NCBI GenBank assembly: GCA_021740995.1
Contig: JAIOYR010000003.1
Location: forward strand, 53,761 to 117,760
From: Taibaiella sp.
Lineage (GTDB): Bacteria; Bacteroidota; Bacteroidia; Chitinophagales; Chitinophagaceae
Length of the DNA: 64,000 bases
Direction: 5' to 3'
In this document: positions 52,201 to 60,562 of the stretch, one piece after another
Numbering within the stretch: the stretch's first letter is position 1
Layout of the letters: each line of letters starts with the position of its first letter
Notes under the pieces: generated by a model
The model's input: the letters and a program-made list of their open reading frames with translations, nothing else
What the model was told of the DNA's origin: nothing
Database searches by the model: none
Position numbers and translations under genes: made by a program

Positions 52201-52357
52201 CTTGTGTAGATACAATATATTCTTTGGTTGGCTGGTAGTTGATATTTTTCCTGTTATTTTCTTCTTTTAGTAGAGATATGGTGGCATTTTTTTCCTGCTT
52301 CTGTGCTGACGTAACAAAAGGAAACAATAAGAGAATGAAGATGAGCCACCGTTTCAT
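49265..52357 (-). CDS. Sensor histidine kinase with periplasmic two-component-regulator propeller and Y_Y_Y domain
   Basis: A 1030-residue kinase. Signal peptide ([19 protein letters not shown]); then a periplasmic region of Reg_prop blades ([66 protein letters not shown]). A Y_Y_Y domain ([31 protein letters not shown]) ends near residue 770. One membrane helix ([23 protein letters not shown]) and a coiled coil lead to a HisKA_2 domain with the phospho-His in [20 protein letters not shown] near residue 832, then a HATPase ([23 protein letters not shown]). This is the HPK family that pairs with LytTR regulators, and one follows directly. Unlike hybrid systems of gut Bacteroides it has no fused receiver or AraC domain. 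Confidence 0.95.
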   Translation of the reverse strand: [1030 protein letters not shown]

Positions 52358-52910
52358 GAAAAGCCAAAATACAATTTTTAGCCAATTACTTTCTCAATAA
52401 AAAATTAAAGACGCTGTCTGCTATGCGTATCAATAGCTGAATAATCTTCCTCTCAGTTCGACTTTCCCTGTAATGTTGGTATATAGATGCAATCTATCGA
52501 AACGTATCAGACAGGATAGTTCTTATTCTTTTGACTAGTGTAAGTTAGCGAGTTTGTGAATTCACTATATGCGGTCGAAAATTATTTCGCCTTCTTTCAA
52601 CATCAGACAAGTTGTATCTGAGAATTGACATCAAATCCACTTTTAAAAGTTCGAAAGTTGTCCTGTCCTCTGTATGCCATCCGGTTCGTTTAGTCTATAT
52701 CCGTTTAGTCTATAATATAGTGGAGTGGATGGACCTGAAGTTGTTGCCACCAAGGTTCCTTGTACAGGGAAATAGAATACGTCAGAGCTATGATATTGAT
52801 GAATTATCAATGACTTGTACCTTACCTGCACCAAAGCAATTGCAGAAGGGTGTTGCACAGGAAACGTCAAAAAATCCAACGAGTACCGAACTGGAAAATA
52901 ATACGATACA
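52358..52910. other. 553-bp region without a recognised gene
   Basis: It lies between two minus-strand genes. Frames on both strands (52612-52971 plus; 52643-52879 minus) are open, but neither is recognised and the plus one runs into the end of the SBBP gene. A 12-bp direct repeat GTTTAGTCTATA (52688-52699 and 52703-52714) is present. It may hold the promoter of the histidine kinase gene and old coding debris. Confidence 0.4.
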
Positions 52911-55385
52911 CTATTGTTTTGTAAATGAAAGAGTCTGCTCTATCTCCGGATACTTCACATTTACAAAATAAATTCCTGCAGCCAGGTTGTTCGTAATAAT
53001 CACCGATTCTTTTATTTCCCCATTGTGAATGGCCGATTTATCCCTCAATATCACTTTGCCGGAGATATTGGTAATGACAATTTCTGCTATCCCGTTTTTT
53101 GTACCCGCTTTTCCTGTGAGCGAGAATGTGCCATTATTAGGATTGGGATACAAACTGAATTGAATGTCATTTACCGGTGAGGGGGCGGTCAGCGATACTG
53201 TTGATGTATCCTCAGGGATAGATGTAGTGTCAGGGTCACCAAATTTGGCCATGTAACCTTGATTGTAGGATGTAGAACCACTGCCACCCACAGGCATAAA
53301 TCCACCTGCTGTAGAAATGCCGTCTGTGCTATTTGTTTGCCCACATATATATACCGCTTCACCAAAATAAGAACAAGCTCTTCCATCATCATCCACGCTG
53401 CCACCATAGTAAGTGCACCATTTTCGGGCGCCTATTCTGTTGAATTTGCCAAGAAATGCGTCCATAGTGCCGCCACCATACACGCTTTGCCATGCCGAAT
53501 CGCTTACTACGCCGCTGGTGCTTGCAGTAGATCCAATTACATAGATATTCGCAGAGTCGTCTACAGATAGTCTGCTGAAATCAGTATACTCATCCATAGG
53601 GCCACCAATATAGGTGCCCCACAATCTGGTTCCCATTTCACGATGAAATTTCATGAGAAATGCATCGGCACCACCGGCTCTGGTTGGCTGAAAGCTCCCC
53701 GGAGAGGCTATCACCGCATCGCTTTCCGTAGTTCCCATCACATATACATCATAAAACCGGTCGCATATCACACCTCCCGACTTTTCTGCATTTGTTCCGC
53801 CAATGTAGGTGGCCCATGCAAATGCGCCGCTGTTGTTATATTTCACCAGTGCAGCATCGGTGTTTCCGCCAAACACTATTTGGTGCCCGAAGCTGGAAGA
53901 TATTCCTGTGGCACTGGTGGTCCAGCCTGTCAGGTAAGTGTCAAACCCATCTGTACATGCATTGCCGTTATACTCATTGCCGGGGCCGCCGTGATAGGAG
54001 CCCCATATACGCGTGCCAAGTGTGTCATATTGAATGATGTACCAGTCAAAACCACCCGCTCTTGCCGGCTGGTGTGCTGCAGGAGTTGCTATATTAGTCG
54101 TTTCATTCGTATCTCCTGCCAGATAGACTTTTCCAGATGCATCGCAAGATACTGAGCCGGGTATATTGGCGCCGGCACCACCTGCATAAGTGCACCATTT
54201 GAGTGAGCCATCAGGTCCAAATTTAACCAGAAAAGCATCGTAAGGCATGCCGCCAAATACACTCTGCTGGCTACCTGCGGTAGCTATGCCTGTAGTGCTG
54301 GATGTGGGGCCGCACACATACACCATGCCGTTCCTGTCACAATCTATCCCTGTAGCCCACTCTCCATCCGGACCTCCATAATAGGTAGCCCATATCCTGT
54401 TGCCCGATGAGTCGAACTTAACCAGATAAGCATCTGTAAGGCCGCTGAATACATACTGGTGGGCTCCTACGGTAGCTATGCTGCCGGTAGTTCCCGACCA
54501 TGTGAGGCCACAGCCATATACGCTGCCGGTGTCAAATGCTTTGATGCCATAAAAAGGGCTAGTGCTTGAATCAGGTCCGTAATAGGTACCCCAGATAAGC
54601 TCGGGGTCTATTACAATTGCCTCGCTTGATTTTCTGCTTACATCATAGCTTAGTGTGTTGCCCTTAAGTTTGTAGGCCGAGTTTATTACTTCCCCTCCCG
54701 CTGTAAAACACACAGGTGCTTTTTCTATTACCTTTCCCATTGGTGTAATGGCTACTATGTTTCCATCTTTGTCCACAGACAGGGATGATTGTCCTTTATA
54801 CTGCACCTGAATCAATGAAGCATTACCTTTTTTGCCCACCACAAATTCATGCTCTACTTTTTTGCCATCAATAAAAATCACCCAATCAATATCCGGGTAT
54901 ATGTCTTTGTACACAATTTTATGGTATGAATGCGACCTGATTCCTCCTTGCGGGCATCTTGGAAGGTAGTAGTTTTCGTAATACGCCTGTTGTTCGCTAG
55001 CTATACATTTTGCGCTGTTGTTGGCGCCTACCAGCACTACATCCAGCCTGTAGGTACTTATAGTAGCTGAAAGTGGGTCTTCGTATCTTTGGTCGGTTGC
55101 ATCGCCGGTAAAAAGCGGCTCTTTGTAGGTCCCGGGCATATGCATGTTTGTAACCTCAGTCTTTGAAAACTGATAATGTAATTCTCCGCTACCTATAAAT
55201 ATATTAATATTTGGTGCCGGCAGTACGTAGTCAATGTCAGTTCTCGTATTGCCATTCTGGTCCTTTATCTGTCCTTTGTTTTCTATAAATAGAAGCTGGT
55301 AATTCCCCGCAACCGGTTTTGTTCTGCCAATAGCAACTGTCGTTGAAATAGAAAAAAGAAAAACAAATAAAGACTGATAATTCAT
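52911..55385 (-). CDS. DUF7948/SBBP repeat surface protein with T9SS type A sorting domain
   Basis: An 824-residue protein. Signal peptide (MNYQSLFVFLFSISTTVAIG); DUF7948 domain (LLFIENKGQIKDQNGNTRTDIDYVL, IFIGSGELHYQFSK) to about residue 260; then about seven SBBP propeller repeats (WGTYYGPDSS, IWATYYGGPDGE, KWCTYAGGAGAN, ending AFLVKF or similar). A short Thr/Ser linker leads to a T9SS type A tail (SLYPNPNNGTFSLTGKAG, AAGIYFVNVKY). It is a shorter paralogue of the N-terminal third of the giant protein at 37025-48202, without the Ig-like and LamG domains. It lies directly upstream of the propeller kinase on the same strand, so it could belong to the same regulon. Confidence 0.92.
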   Translation of the reverse strand: MNYQSLFVFLFSISTTVAIGRTKPVAGNYQLLFIENKGQIKDQNGNTRTDIDYVLPAPNINIFIGSGELHYQFSKTEVTNMHMPGTYKEPLFTGDATDQRYEDPLSATISTYRLDVVLVGANNSAKCIASEQQAYYENYYLPRCPQGGIRSHSYHKIVYKDIYPDIDWVIFIDGKKVEHEFVVGKKGNASLIQVQYKGQSSLSVDKDGNIVAITPMGKVIEKAPVCFTAGGEVINSAYKLKGNTLSYDVSRKSSEAIVIDPELIWGTYYGPDSSTSPFYGIKAFDTGSVYGCGLTWSGTTGSIATVGAHQYVFSGLTDAYLVKFDSSGNRIWATYYGGPDGEWATGIDCDRNGMVYVCGPTSSTTGIATAGSQQSVFGGMPYDAFLVKFGPDGSLKWCTYAGGAGANIPGSVSCDASGKVYLAGDTNETTNIATPAAHQPARAGGFDWYIIQYDTLGTRIWGSYHGGPGNEYNGNACTDGFDTYLTGWTTSATGISSSFGHQIVFGGNTDAALVKYNNSGAFAWATYIGGTNAEKSGGVICDRFYDVYVMGTTESDAVIASPGSFQPTRAGGADAFLMKFHREMGTRLWGTYIGGPMDEYTDFSRLSVDDSANIYVIGSTASTSGVVSDSAWQSVYGGGTMDAFLGKFNRIGARKWCTYYGGSVDDDGRACSYFGEAVYICGQTNSTDGISTAGGFMPVGGSGSTSYNQGYMAKFGDPDTTSIPEDTSTVSLTAPSPVNDIQFSLYPNPNNGTFSLTGKAGTKNGIAEIVITNISGKVILRDKSAIHNGEIKESVIITNNLAAGIYFVNVKYPEIEQTLSFTKQ

Positions 55386-55814
55386 AGCTACTTCGGTTAT
55401 AAACTAAAAAAATAAATAGCAATACAGTGCAGAAAAAAGGCGCCCCGTGAAGCCATAAAATATACTGATTTTACTAAGTTAGGTGTAATTGAGTGAGAAA
55501 CCAAACAAATTAATAAAAATTTTTCAAATAATTATTCAATGTAATGTGTTTTATTTCTTATTAAAATACATAGAGTGGTGCAGGTAAATTATTAAATAAT
55601 CACACTTTTATACTTGTATTCAGGCAAATATATGTGATTGCTTAAGTAATGTCATATACAAAGCGCTCGAAAAACACGATTCCTGGGGAAGATAGGTATT
55701 GGTTTGTCTTCTTCGTGGTTTCTTTTTTTTAAGAAATTTTTATAGGTGTACAATTGCAATCAGGCTATACTTATTAGGCAAAACACAAGACATTCTATAT
55801 ATTTGCTGCCCGGT
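55386..55814. other. 429-bp AT-rich intergenic region between divergent genes
   Basis: It separates the SBBP gene (minus) from bamD (plus). A TATATTTG at 55798-55805 lies 9 bp before the preferred bamD ATG and would give a very short leader. No RNA gene or coding frame was recognised. Confidence 0.45.
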
Positions 55815-56630
55815 ATGCGCATACATTTTAGAAATTTATTGTATTTATTGGTCCTTTGCGTCAGTCTATTCTCCTGTCGAGGGTTTGAAAAAATCCGTAA
55901 GAGCAGCGATGTAAACTACAAGCTTACCAAGGCGAATGAATACTACGAAAAGAAAGATTATTCGCATGCACACATGCTTTACAAAGAGCTGATGCCAATA
56001 ATGAAAAGCACCCGCAATTATGAAGCATTGTACTACAAATATGCTTACACCCTTTATTACCTGAAAGACTATGTAGAAGCATCTTATCATTTTAAGAACT
56101 TCTCTGAATATTTTCCGTTGAGCAAGGATGCCGAAGAGTGTGAATACATGAGTGCTTTCTGCCTATACAAGTACGCACCAAAGCAGGAGCTGGATCAGAC
56201 AAATACTATGAAATCGCTGGAAGCACTGAAGACTTTTGTGGTTAAATATCCATCATCTACAAGGCTTGTCGATGCAAACAAGCTGATAGATGAGTCTAAA
56301 GATAAGCTGGAAACAAAGCAGGCTGATGCAGCCAAATTGTATTATAACATAAACCAGTTTAAGGCAGCTACGGTAACTTATAAAAGTGTAATGCGCAACT
56401 ACCCTGACTCTAAGAAAGCAGACCAGTATTTGTACATGATAATGAAGGCAAATTACAAATATGCAAAGGCCAGTGTACCTGCCAAGCAGGAAGAGCGCTA
56501 TGCTATTGCCCTTAGTGCCTACAGAGAATTAAAGGATACTTATCCGCAATCTGCTTATCTTGCAGATGCTGAGAAGCTATATACTGAAACAGATAACAAC
56601 GTAAAAAAAATAAGAAATGAGCACAAATAG
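55815..56630 (+). CDS. bamD: Outer membrane protein assembly factor BamD
   Basis: A 271-residue lipoprotein from the ATG at 55815. That start gives a proper signal peptide with lipobox LFSC (C21), whereas the track's start at 55746 adds 23 residues before it. The mature part is made of TPR-like helical pairs (NEYYEKKDYSHAHMLYKELMPIM, ALYYKYAYTLYYLKDYVEASYHFKNFSEYFP, SLEALKTFVVKYPSS, AATVTYKSVMRNYPDS). This is the BamD/YfiO pattern. It sits at the inner face of the outer membrane and works with BamA in inserting beta-barrel proteins. It overlaps rpoZ by 14 bp, a gene order I recall as conserved in Bacteroidota. Confidence 0.93.
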   Translation: MRIHFRNLLYLLVLCVSLFSCRGFEKIRKSSDVNYKLTKANEYYEKKDYSHAHMLYKELMPIMKSTRNYEALYYKYAYTLYYLKDYVEASYHFKNFSEYFPLSKDAEECEYMSAFCLYKYAPKQELDQTNTMKSLEALKTFVVKYPSSTRLVDANKLIDESKDKLETKQADAAKLYYNINQFKAATVTYKSVMRNYPDSKKADQYLYMIMKANYKYAKASVPAKQEERYAIALSAYRELKDTYPQSAYLADAEKLYTETDNNVKKIRNEHK

Positions 56631-56937
56631 AAGGTCACTTACGTCTATGAACCCGCTTGTGGAAACGCGCGATGTAGTAGCATTGAAAGAAAAAACAGGT
56701 AATCTGTATGAGTCTATCGCGGTGATATCGCGCAGGGCAAACCAGATTTCTGTAACTATGAAAGAAGAACTGCACCGCAAACTCGATGAGTTTACCGTTC
56801 ATGGCGATAACCTGGAAGAAGTGCATGAAAATAAGGAGCAAATAGAAATATCGCGTATTTACGAGCGTATGGCTAATGCACCACTGCAGAGCATCAACGA
56901 GTTCAACGAGGACCAGATTTACTACAGAAAGAAATAA
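56617..56937 (+). CDS. rpoZ: DNA-directed RNA polymerase subunit omega
   Basis: A 106-residue omega subunit of the Bacteroidota type. The conserved RpoZ core is NPLVETRDVVALKEKTGNLYESIAVISRRANQISVTMKEEL, with NLYE...RRANQI corresponding to the motif that contacts the beta-prime subunit. An acidic C-terminal extension (NLEEVHENKEQIEISRIYERMANAPLQSINEFNEDQ) is typical of this phylum. It starts within the last codons of bamD (14-bp overlap), so the two are translationally coupled. A hairpin terminator follows 34 bp after the stop. Confidence 0.93.
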   Translation: MSTNRRSLTSMNPLVETRDVVALKEKTGNLYESIAVISRRANQISVTMKEELHRKLDEFTVHGDNLEEVHENKEQIEISRIYERMANAPLQSINEFNEDQIYYRKK

Positions 56938-56971
56938 AATTTCCCCTTCAGGGGAGATGTTTTTACACAAA

Positions 56972-57008
56972 AAAGAAGCTATACTCATATGGGTGTAGCT
57001 TCTTTTTG
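56972..57008 (+). terminator. Terminator of the bamD-rpoZ operon
   Basis: AAGAAGCTATAC pairs with GTGTAGCTTCTT (one wobble) and is followed by TTTTTG. uvrA starts 72 bp later. Confidence 0.75.
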
Positions 57009-57079
57009 TTTTTCATATACATTACCACCAATTAATGCAGGTTTTTTGCTTGAGCAATTTCCCGTAATTTGCAGCTAAG

Positions 57080-59926
57080 ATGAGTACAATGATTCCGGAG
57101 CAGGGCTTTATAGTGGTGCAGGGTGCACGGGTACACAACCTGAAAAATATTGACGTTAAGATTCCTAAAAATAAGCTGGTAGTCATTACCGGCATCAGCG
57201 GCAGCGGCAAGTCGTCGCTGGCATTTGATACTATTTTTGCAGAGGGGCAGCGCCGCTACATGGAGAGCTTTGCGGCTTATGCCAGGCAGTTTGTAGGCGA
57301 CCTGGATCGCCCCGACGTGGATAAGATTTCCGGCCTGTCGCCGGTGATATCCATAGAGCAGAAAACCACCAATCGCAACCCCCGCTCTACCGTAGGTACT
57401 GTTACAGAAGTATACGATTTCATGCGCCTGCTTTTTGCGCGTGTGGCAGATGCCTTCTCTTACAATACGGGTAAGAAAATGACAAAGTTCAGCGAGGAGG
57501 AAATAGTAGCACACATACAGGAGCATTTTGCAGGAAAGAAGATAATGTTGCTGGCACCAATCATACGCGGTCGCAAGGGGCATTACCGCGAGCTCTTTGA
57601 GCAGCTGCGTAAGCAGGGATATGTAAAGGTGCGCATAGACGGCGAGGTTACAGACCTGAAAGAAAAGATGCAGCTGGACCGCTACAAGATTCACGAAATT
57701 GAGCTGGTTGTAGACAGGATAGTAGTGCAGCCCGACGGACTTACCCGCATGAGCCAGAGCATACAGAAATGCCTGCAGATGGGTAAAGACCTGATGTTTG
57801 TGGCAGATGTGGAGACGGATAAAATTCATCAGTACAGCAAGCAGCTGATGTGCGTGGAGACGGGCATATCTTACGAAGAACCATCGCCCAATACATTCTC
57901 TTTCAACTCGCCCTATGGCGCCTGCCCCAAGTGCAAGGGCCTCGGAAAGGTGTATGCCGTAAATATGCAAAGCGTGCTGCCAGACACCACGAAAAGTATC
58001 AACGAAGGGGCAATAGCACCGCTGGGTGTGGAGCGCGACTCATGGTCTTACCAGATGGCTACTACGCTGGCTAAGAAGAACAAAATACCACTGGACAAAC
58101 CCATAAAAGACATACCTGAAAAACAACTGAATCTGCTGCTCTACGGCAATGAGCAAGGGGTGATCACTTACGTCAGCGATGATACAGTAAGTTATACGGA
58201 GCAGGTAGTAAAGCACAATTACGAAGGCATTGTGAATATGGTCTTGCGTTGGTTTAGCGAAACTACGTCCGAGGGGGTGCGCTCATGGGCGGAGAGCTTT
58301 ATGGAACTCAACACCTGCCCGGAATGTAACGGTGCCAGACTGAAAAAAGAAAGCCTTTTCTTCAAGGTAGATGAAAAGAATATTGCAGAGCTTGCCGACC
58401 TCTCGCTTTTGGCACTCATGGAGTGGTTTGAAGGGATAGAAAAACGCCTGAGTGTAAAACAAAAAACCATAGCAAAAGACATACTTAAAGAGATACGCGA
58501 CAGGCTGCACTTTCTGCTCGATGTGGGATTGCATTACCTGACCATGGACCGACCTACCCGCACCCTGAGTGGCGGTGAGTCGCAGCGCATAAGACTGGCT
58601 ACTCAGATAGGCTCGCAGCTTACCGGTATCACATACATACTGGATGAGCCCAGTATAGGCTTGCACCAGCGCGACAATCAGCGGCTGATAAAGGCACTTA
58701 AAAGCCTGCGCGATAGTGGTAACTCCGTATTGGTGGTAGAGCACGATAAAGACATAATGCTGGCATCAGATTATCTGATAGATATAGGACCTGCGGCAGG
58801 GTTTCATGGTGGCAGAATAGTAAGTGAAGGTACTCCGGCTCAGATACTTAAAGGAAGCACTACTACTGCCAGATACCTGAACCACACACTGAGTATAGAG
58901 GTGCCAGCCGAAAGAAGACCCGGCAACGGCAATTTCTTAACGCTCGCAGGTGCTACCGGCAACAATCTGAAAAACGTATCGGTGAAGTTGCCCCTGGGTA
59001 CATTCATCTGTGTAAGTGGTGTGAGCGGTAGTGGCAAGAGCACACTCATAAATGAAACCCTTTACCCGATCCTCGCACGACATTGTTATCCTACCTTTAA
59101 GCAGGCGCCTATGCCCTACAAGAAGATTCAAGGGCTGGAGCATATAGACAAAGTCATAGAGATAGACCAAAGCCCTATAGGGCGCACACCGCGCAGCAAT
59201 CCTGCTACTTATTGCGGTTTCTTCAATGAGATCAGGCAATTGTTTGCTCAGGTGCCGGAGGCTAAGATAAGAGGGTACAATCCCGGCAGGTTCTCATTTA
59301 ATGTAAAGAGCGGCAGATGCGAGGAATGTCAGGGGGGCGGTATGCGCACGATAGAAATGAACTTTTTGCCCGATGTATATGTGCTATGCGAAAAGTGTAA
59401 TGGTAAGCGGTACAACCGCGAAACACTGGAAATACGGTTCAAAGGCAAGTCGATAGCCGATGTACTGAACATGACGGTAGATGAAGCGGTAGAGTTTTTT
59501 GTGAATGTATCTTTCCTGCACCGCAGGGTGAAAACCCTTCAGGATGTGGGGCTGGGCTATGTAACCTTGGGGCAGAGTGCCGTAACCCTGAGTGGTGGTG
59601 AAGCACAACGTGTGAAACTGGCAACAGAACTATCTAAAAGAGATACGGGGCAAACCATATACATTCTTGATGAGCCTACTACCGGGCTGCATTTCGAAGA
59701 TATAAAACACTTGCTACTGGTTCTAAACCGACTGGTAGACCGGGGTAATACAGTGCTGGTAATAGAGCACAATCTGGATGTGGTAAAGGTAGCTGACTAT
59801 GTAATAGATATGGGCCCGGAGGGCGGAGGTGGCGGTGGGGTAGTAGTAGGTGCCGGCACACCCGAGGTCATAGCCGGTATCAAAGCCAGCCATACCGGAT
59901 TGTTTCTGAAAGATGAACTGAAGTAG
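57080..59926 (+). CDS. uvrA: Excinuclease ABC subunit A
   Basis: A 948-residue UvrA, the damage-recognising ATPase of nucleotide excision repair. Two ABC modules: Walker [24 protein letters not shown] near residue 35 and [19 protein letters not shown] near 645. ABC signatures are [18 protein letters not shown] and [18 protein letters not shown], Walker [17 protein letters not shown] and [16 protein letters not shown]. The C-terminal zinc finger is [27 protein letters not shown]. The first finger region shows [10 protein letters not shown] but its upstream Cys pair is replaced ([15 protein letters not shown]), a known variation in UvrA proteins. It appears to be monocistronic. The 312-residue antisense frame at 57032-57970 is a shadow. 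Confidence 0.96.
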   Translation: MSTMIPEQGFIVVQGARVHNLKNIDVKIPKNKLVVITGISGSGKSSLAFDTIFAEGQRRYMESFAAYARQFVGDLDRPDVDKISGLSPVISIEQKTTNRNPRSTVGTVTEVYDFMRLLFARVADAFSYNTGKKMTKFSEEEIVAHIQEHFAGKKIMLLAPIIRGRKGHYRELFEQLRKQGYVKVRIDGEVTDLKEKMQLDRYKIHEIELVVDRIVVQPDGLTRMSQSIQKCLQMGKDLMFVADVETDKIHQYSKQLMCVETGISYEEPSPNTFSFNSPYGACPKCKGLGKVYAVNMQSVLPDTTKSINEGAIAPLGVERDSWSYQMATTLAKKNKIPLDKPIKDIPEKQLNLLLYGNEQGVITYVSDDTVSYTEQVVKHNYEGIVNMVLRWFSETTSEGVRSWAESFMELNTCPECNGARLKKESLFFKVDEKNIAELADLSLLALMEWFEGIEKRLSVKQKTIAKDILKEIRDRLHFLLDVGLHYLTMDRPTRTLSGGESQRIRLATQIGSQLTGITYILDEPSIGLHQRDNQRLIKALKSLRDSGNSVLVVEHDKDIMLASDYLIDIGPAAGFHGGRIVSEGTPAQILKGSTTTARYLNHTLSIEVPAERRPGNGNFLTLAGATGNNLKNVSVKLPLGTFICVSGVSGSGKSTLINETLYPILARHCYPTFKQAPMPYKKIQGLEHIDKVIEIDQSPIGRTPRSNPATYCGFFNEIRQLFAQVPEAKIRGYNPGRFSFNVKSGRCEECQGGGMRTIEMNFLPDVYVLCEKCNGKRYNRETLEIRFKGKSIADVLNMTVDEAVEFFVNVSFLHRRVKTLQDVGLGYVTLGQSAVTLSGGEAQRVKLATELSKRDTGQTIYILDEPTTGLHFEDIKHLLLVLNRLVDRGNTVLVIEHNLDVVKVADYVIDMGPEGGGGGGVVVGAGTPEVIAGIKASHTGLFLKDELK

Positions 59927-60053
59927 TAATCAGCTGCGGCGGTGCTATAGGCATTATGGCATTCAGCTGTTGTTGTTTACCGATACTACATTTCCTGGTC
60001 TGCCACTAACTTCAGAAACGCAGTGCTGTCTTTATCAAATAGTAAAGGAATAA

Positions 60054-60272
60054 ACAGCACTCTCCGGAAATATTATAGAGCTATACGGCAACTCAGGCGC
60101 ACTGGTAGTCATCATGTTGTTTGTATTCTACTCATCGCTCATACTCTACTACAGCGCTGCCTTCACCCGGGAGTGGGGTGTATATTGCGACTATGAAGTT
60201 ATGCCACTTCCCCACGCTTCCGGCTATAAGATCACCTCAGACGACGAACCAGCACCACCCAAAGGACTCTAA
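60054..60272 (+). pseudogene. C-terminal relic of a YihY/BrkB family membrane protein gene
   Basis: This 72-codon frame is missed by the track because it lacks an early start codon; it begins after an in-frame TAA. It reads ELYGNSGALVVIMLFVFYSS followed by LILYYSAAFTREW. This matches the last transmembrane segment of YihY/BrkB proteins (YG.aGSlv.lLlwvYyS.qIl..GAeFT), followed by a hydrophilic tail ending PAPPKGL. The other five or so membrane helices are absent: only about 120 bp separate it from uvrA and they contain stops in this frame. It is therefore a 5'-deleted or decayed gene. The plus-strand ORF listed at 60121-60324 is a shadow of it. Confidence 0.75.
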
Positions 60273-60562
60273 TATTGATTTTGTAGTGGTGAAACATACG
60301 GCATTCTTTGCGCCTCCGCACTAAAAGGCAGATCCACGTATCCGGCTATGGGATTTATTTAGGAGTAATGTCGGATCAGGTCAGTATACTAAAGTCTTCA
60401 CTACTTCGAACTGGAACGCTACTTGATTGGTCGTACGCCAATTACTACTCACCAATCAGGTGCTCTTCTTAAGAAATAAAATTTTGTAAAAGGCAATCCC
60501 TCTTATACATTATCAAAAGAAAGTGATAATTTCACTACATCCTTTAGCATATATCTATACTT
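60273..60562. other. Intergenic region before the secreted hydrolase
   Basis: No coding frame was recognised. It contains a 7-bp inverted repeat ATTATCA-N8-TGATAAT (60509-60530), 33 bp before the hydrolase ATG, which could be an operator. Confidence 0.4.

Noticed and set aside
52612-52971. 119-residue plus-strand ORF
   Set aside because: It overlaps the 3' end of the SBBP gene and resembles no family I know; kept only as a comment on the intergenic region.
57032-57970. 312-residue minus-strand ORF opposite uvrA
   Set aside because: Shadow of uvrA, whose motifs are complete on the plus strand.
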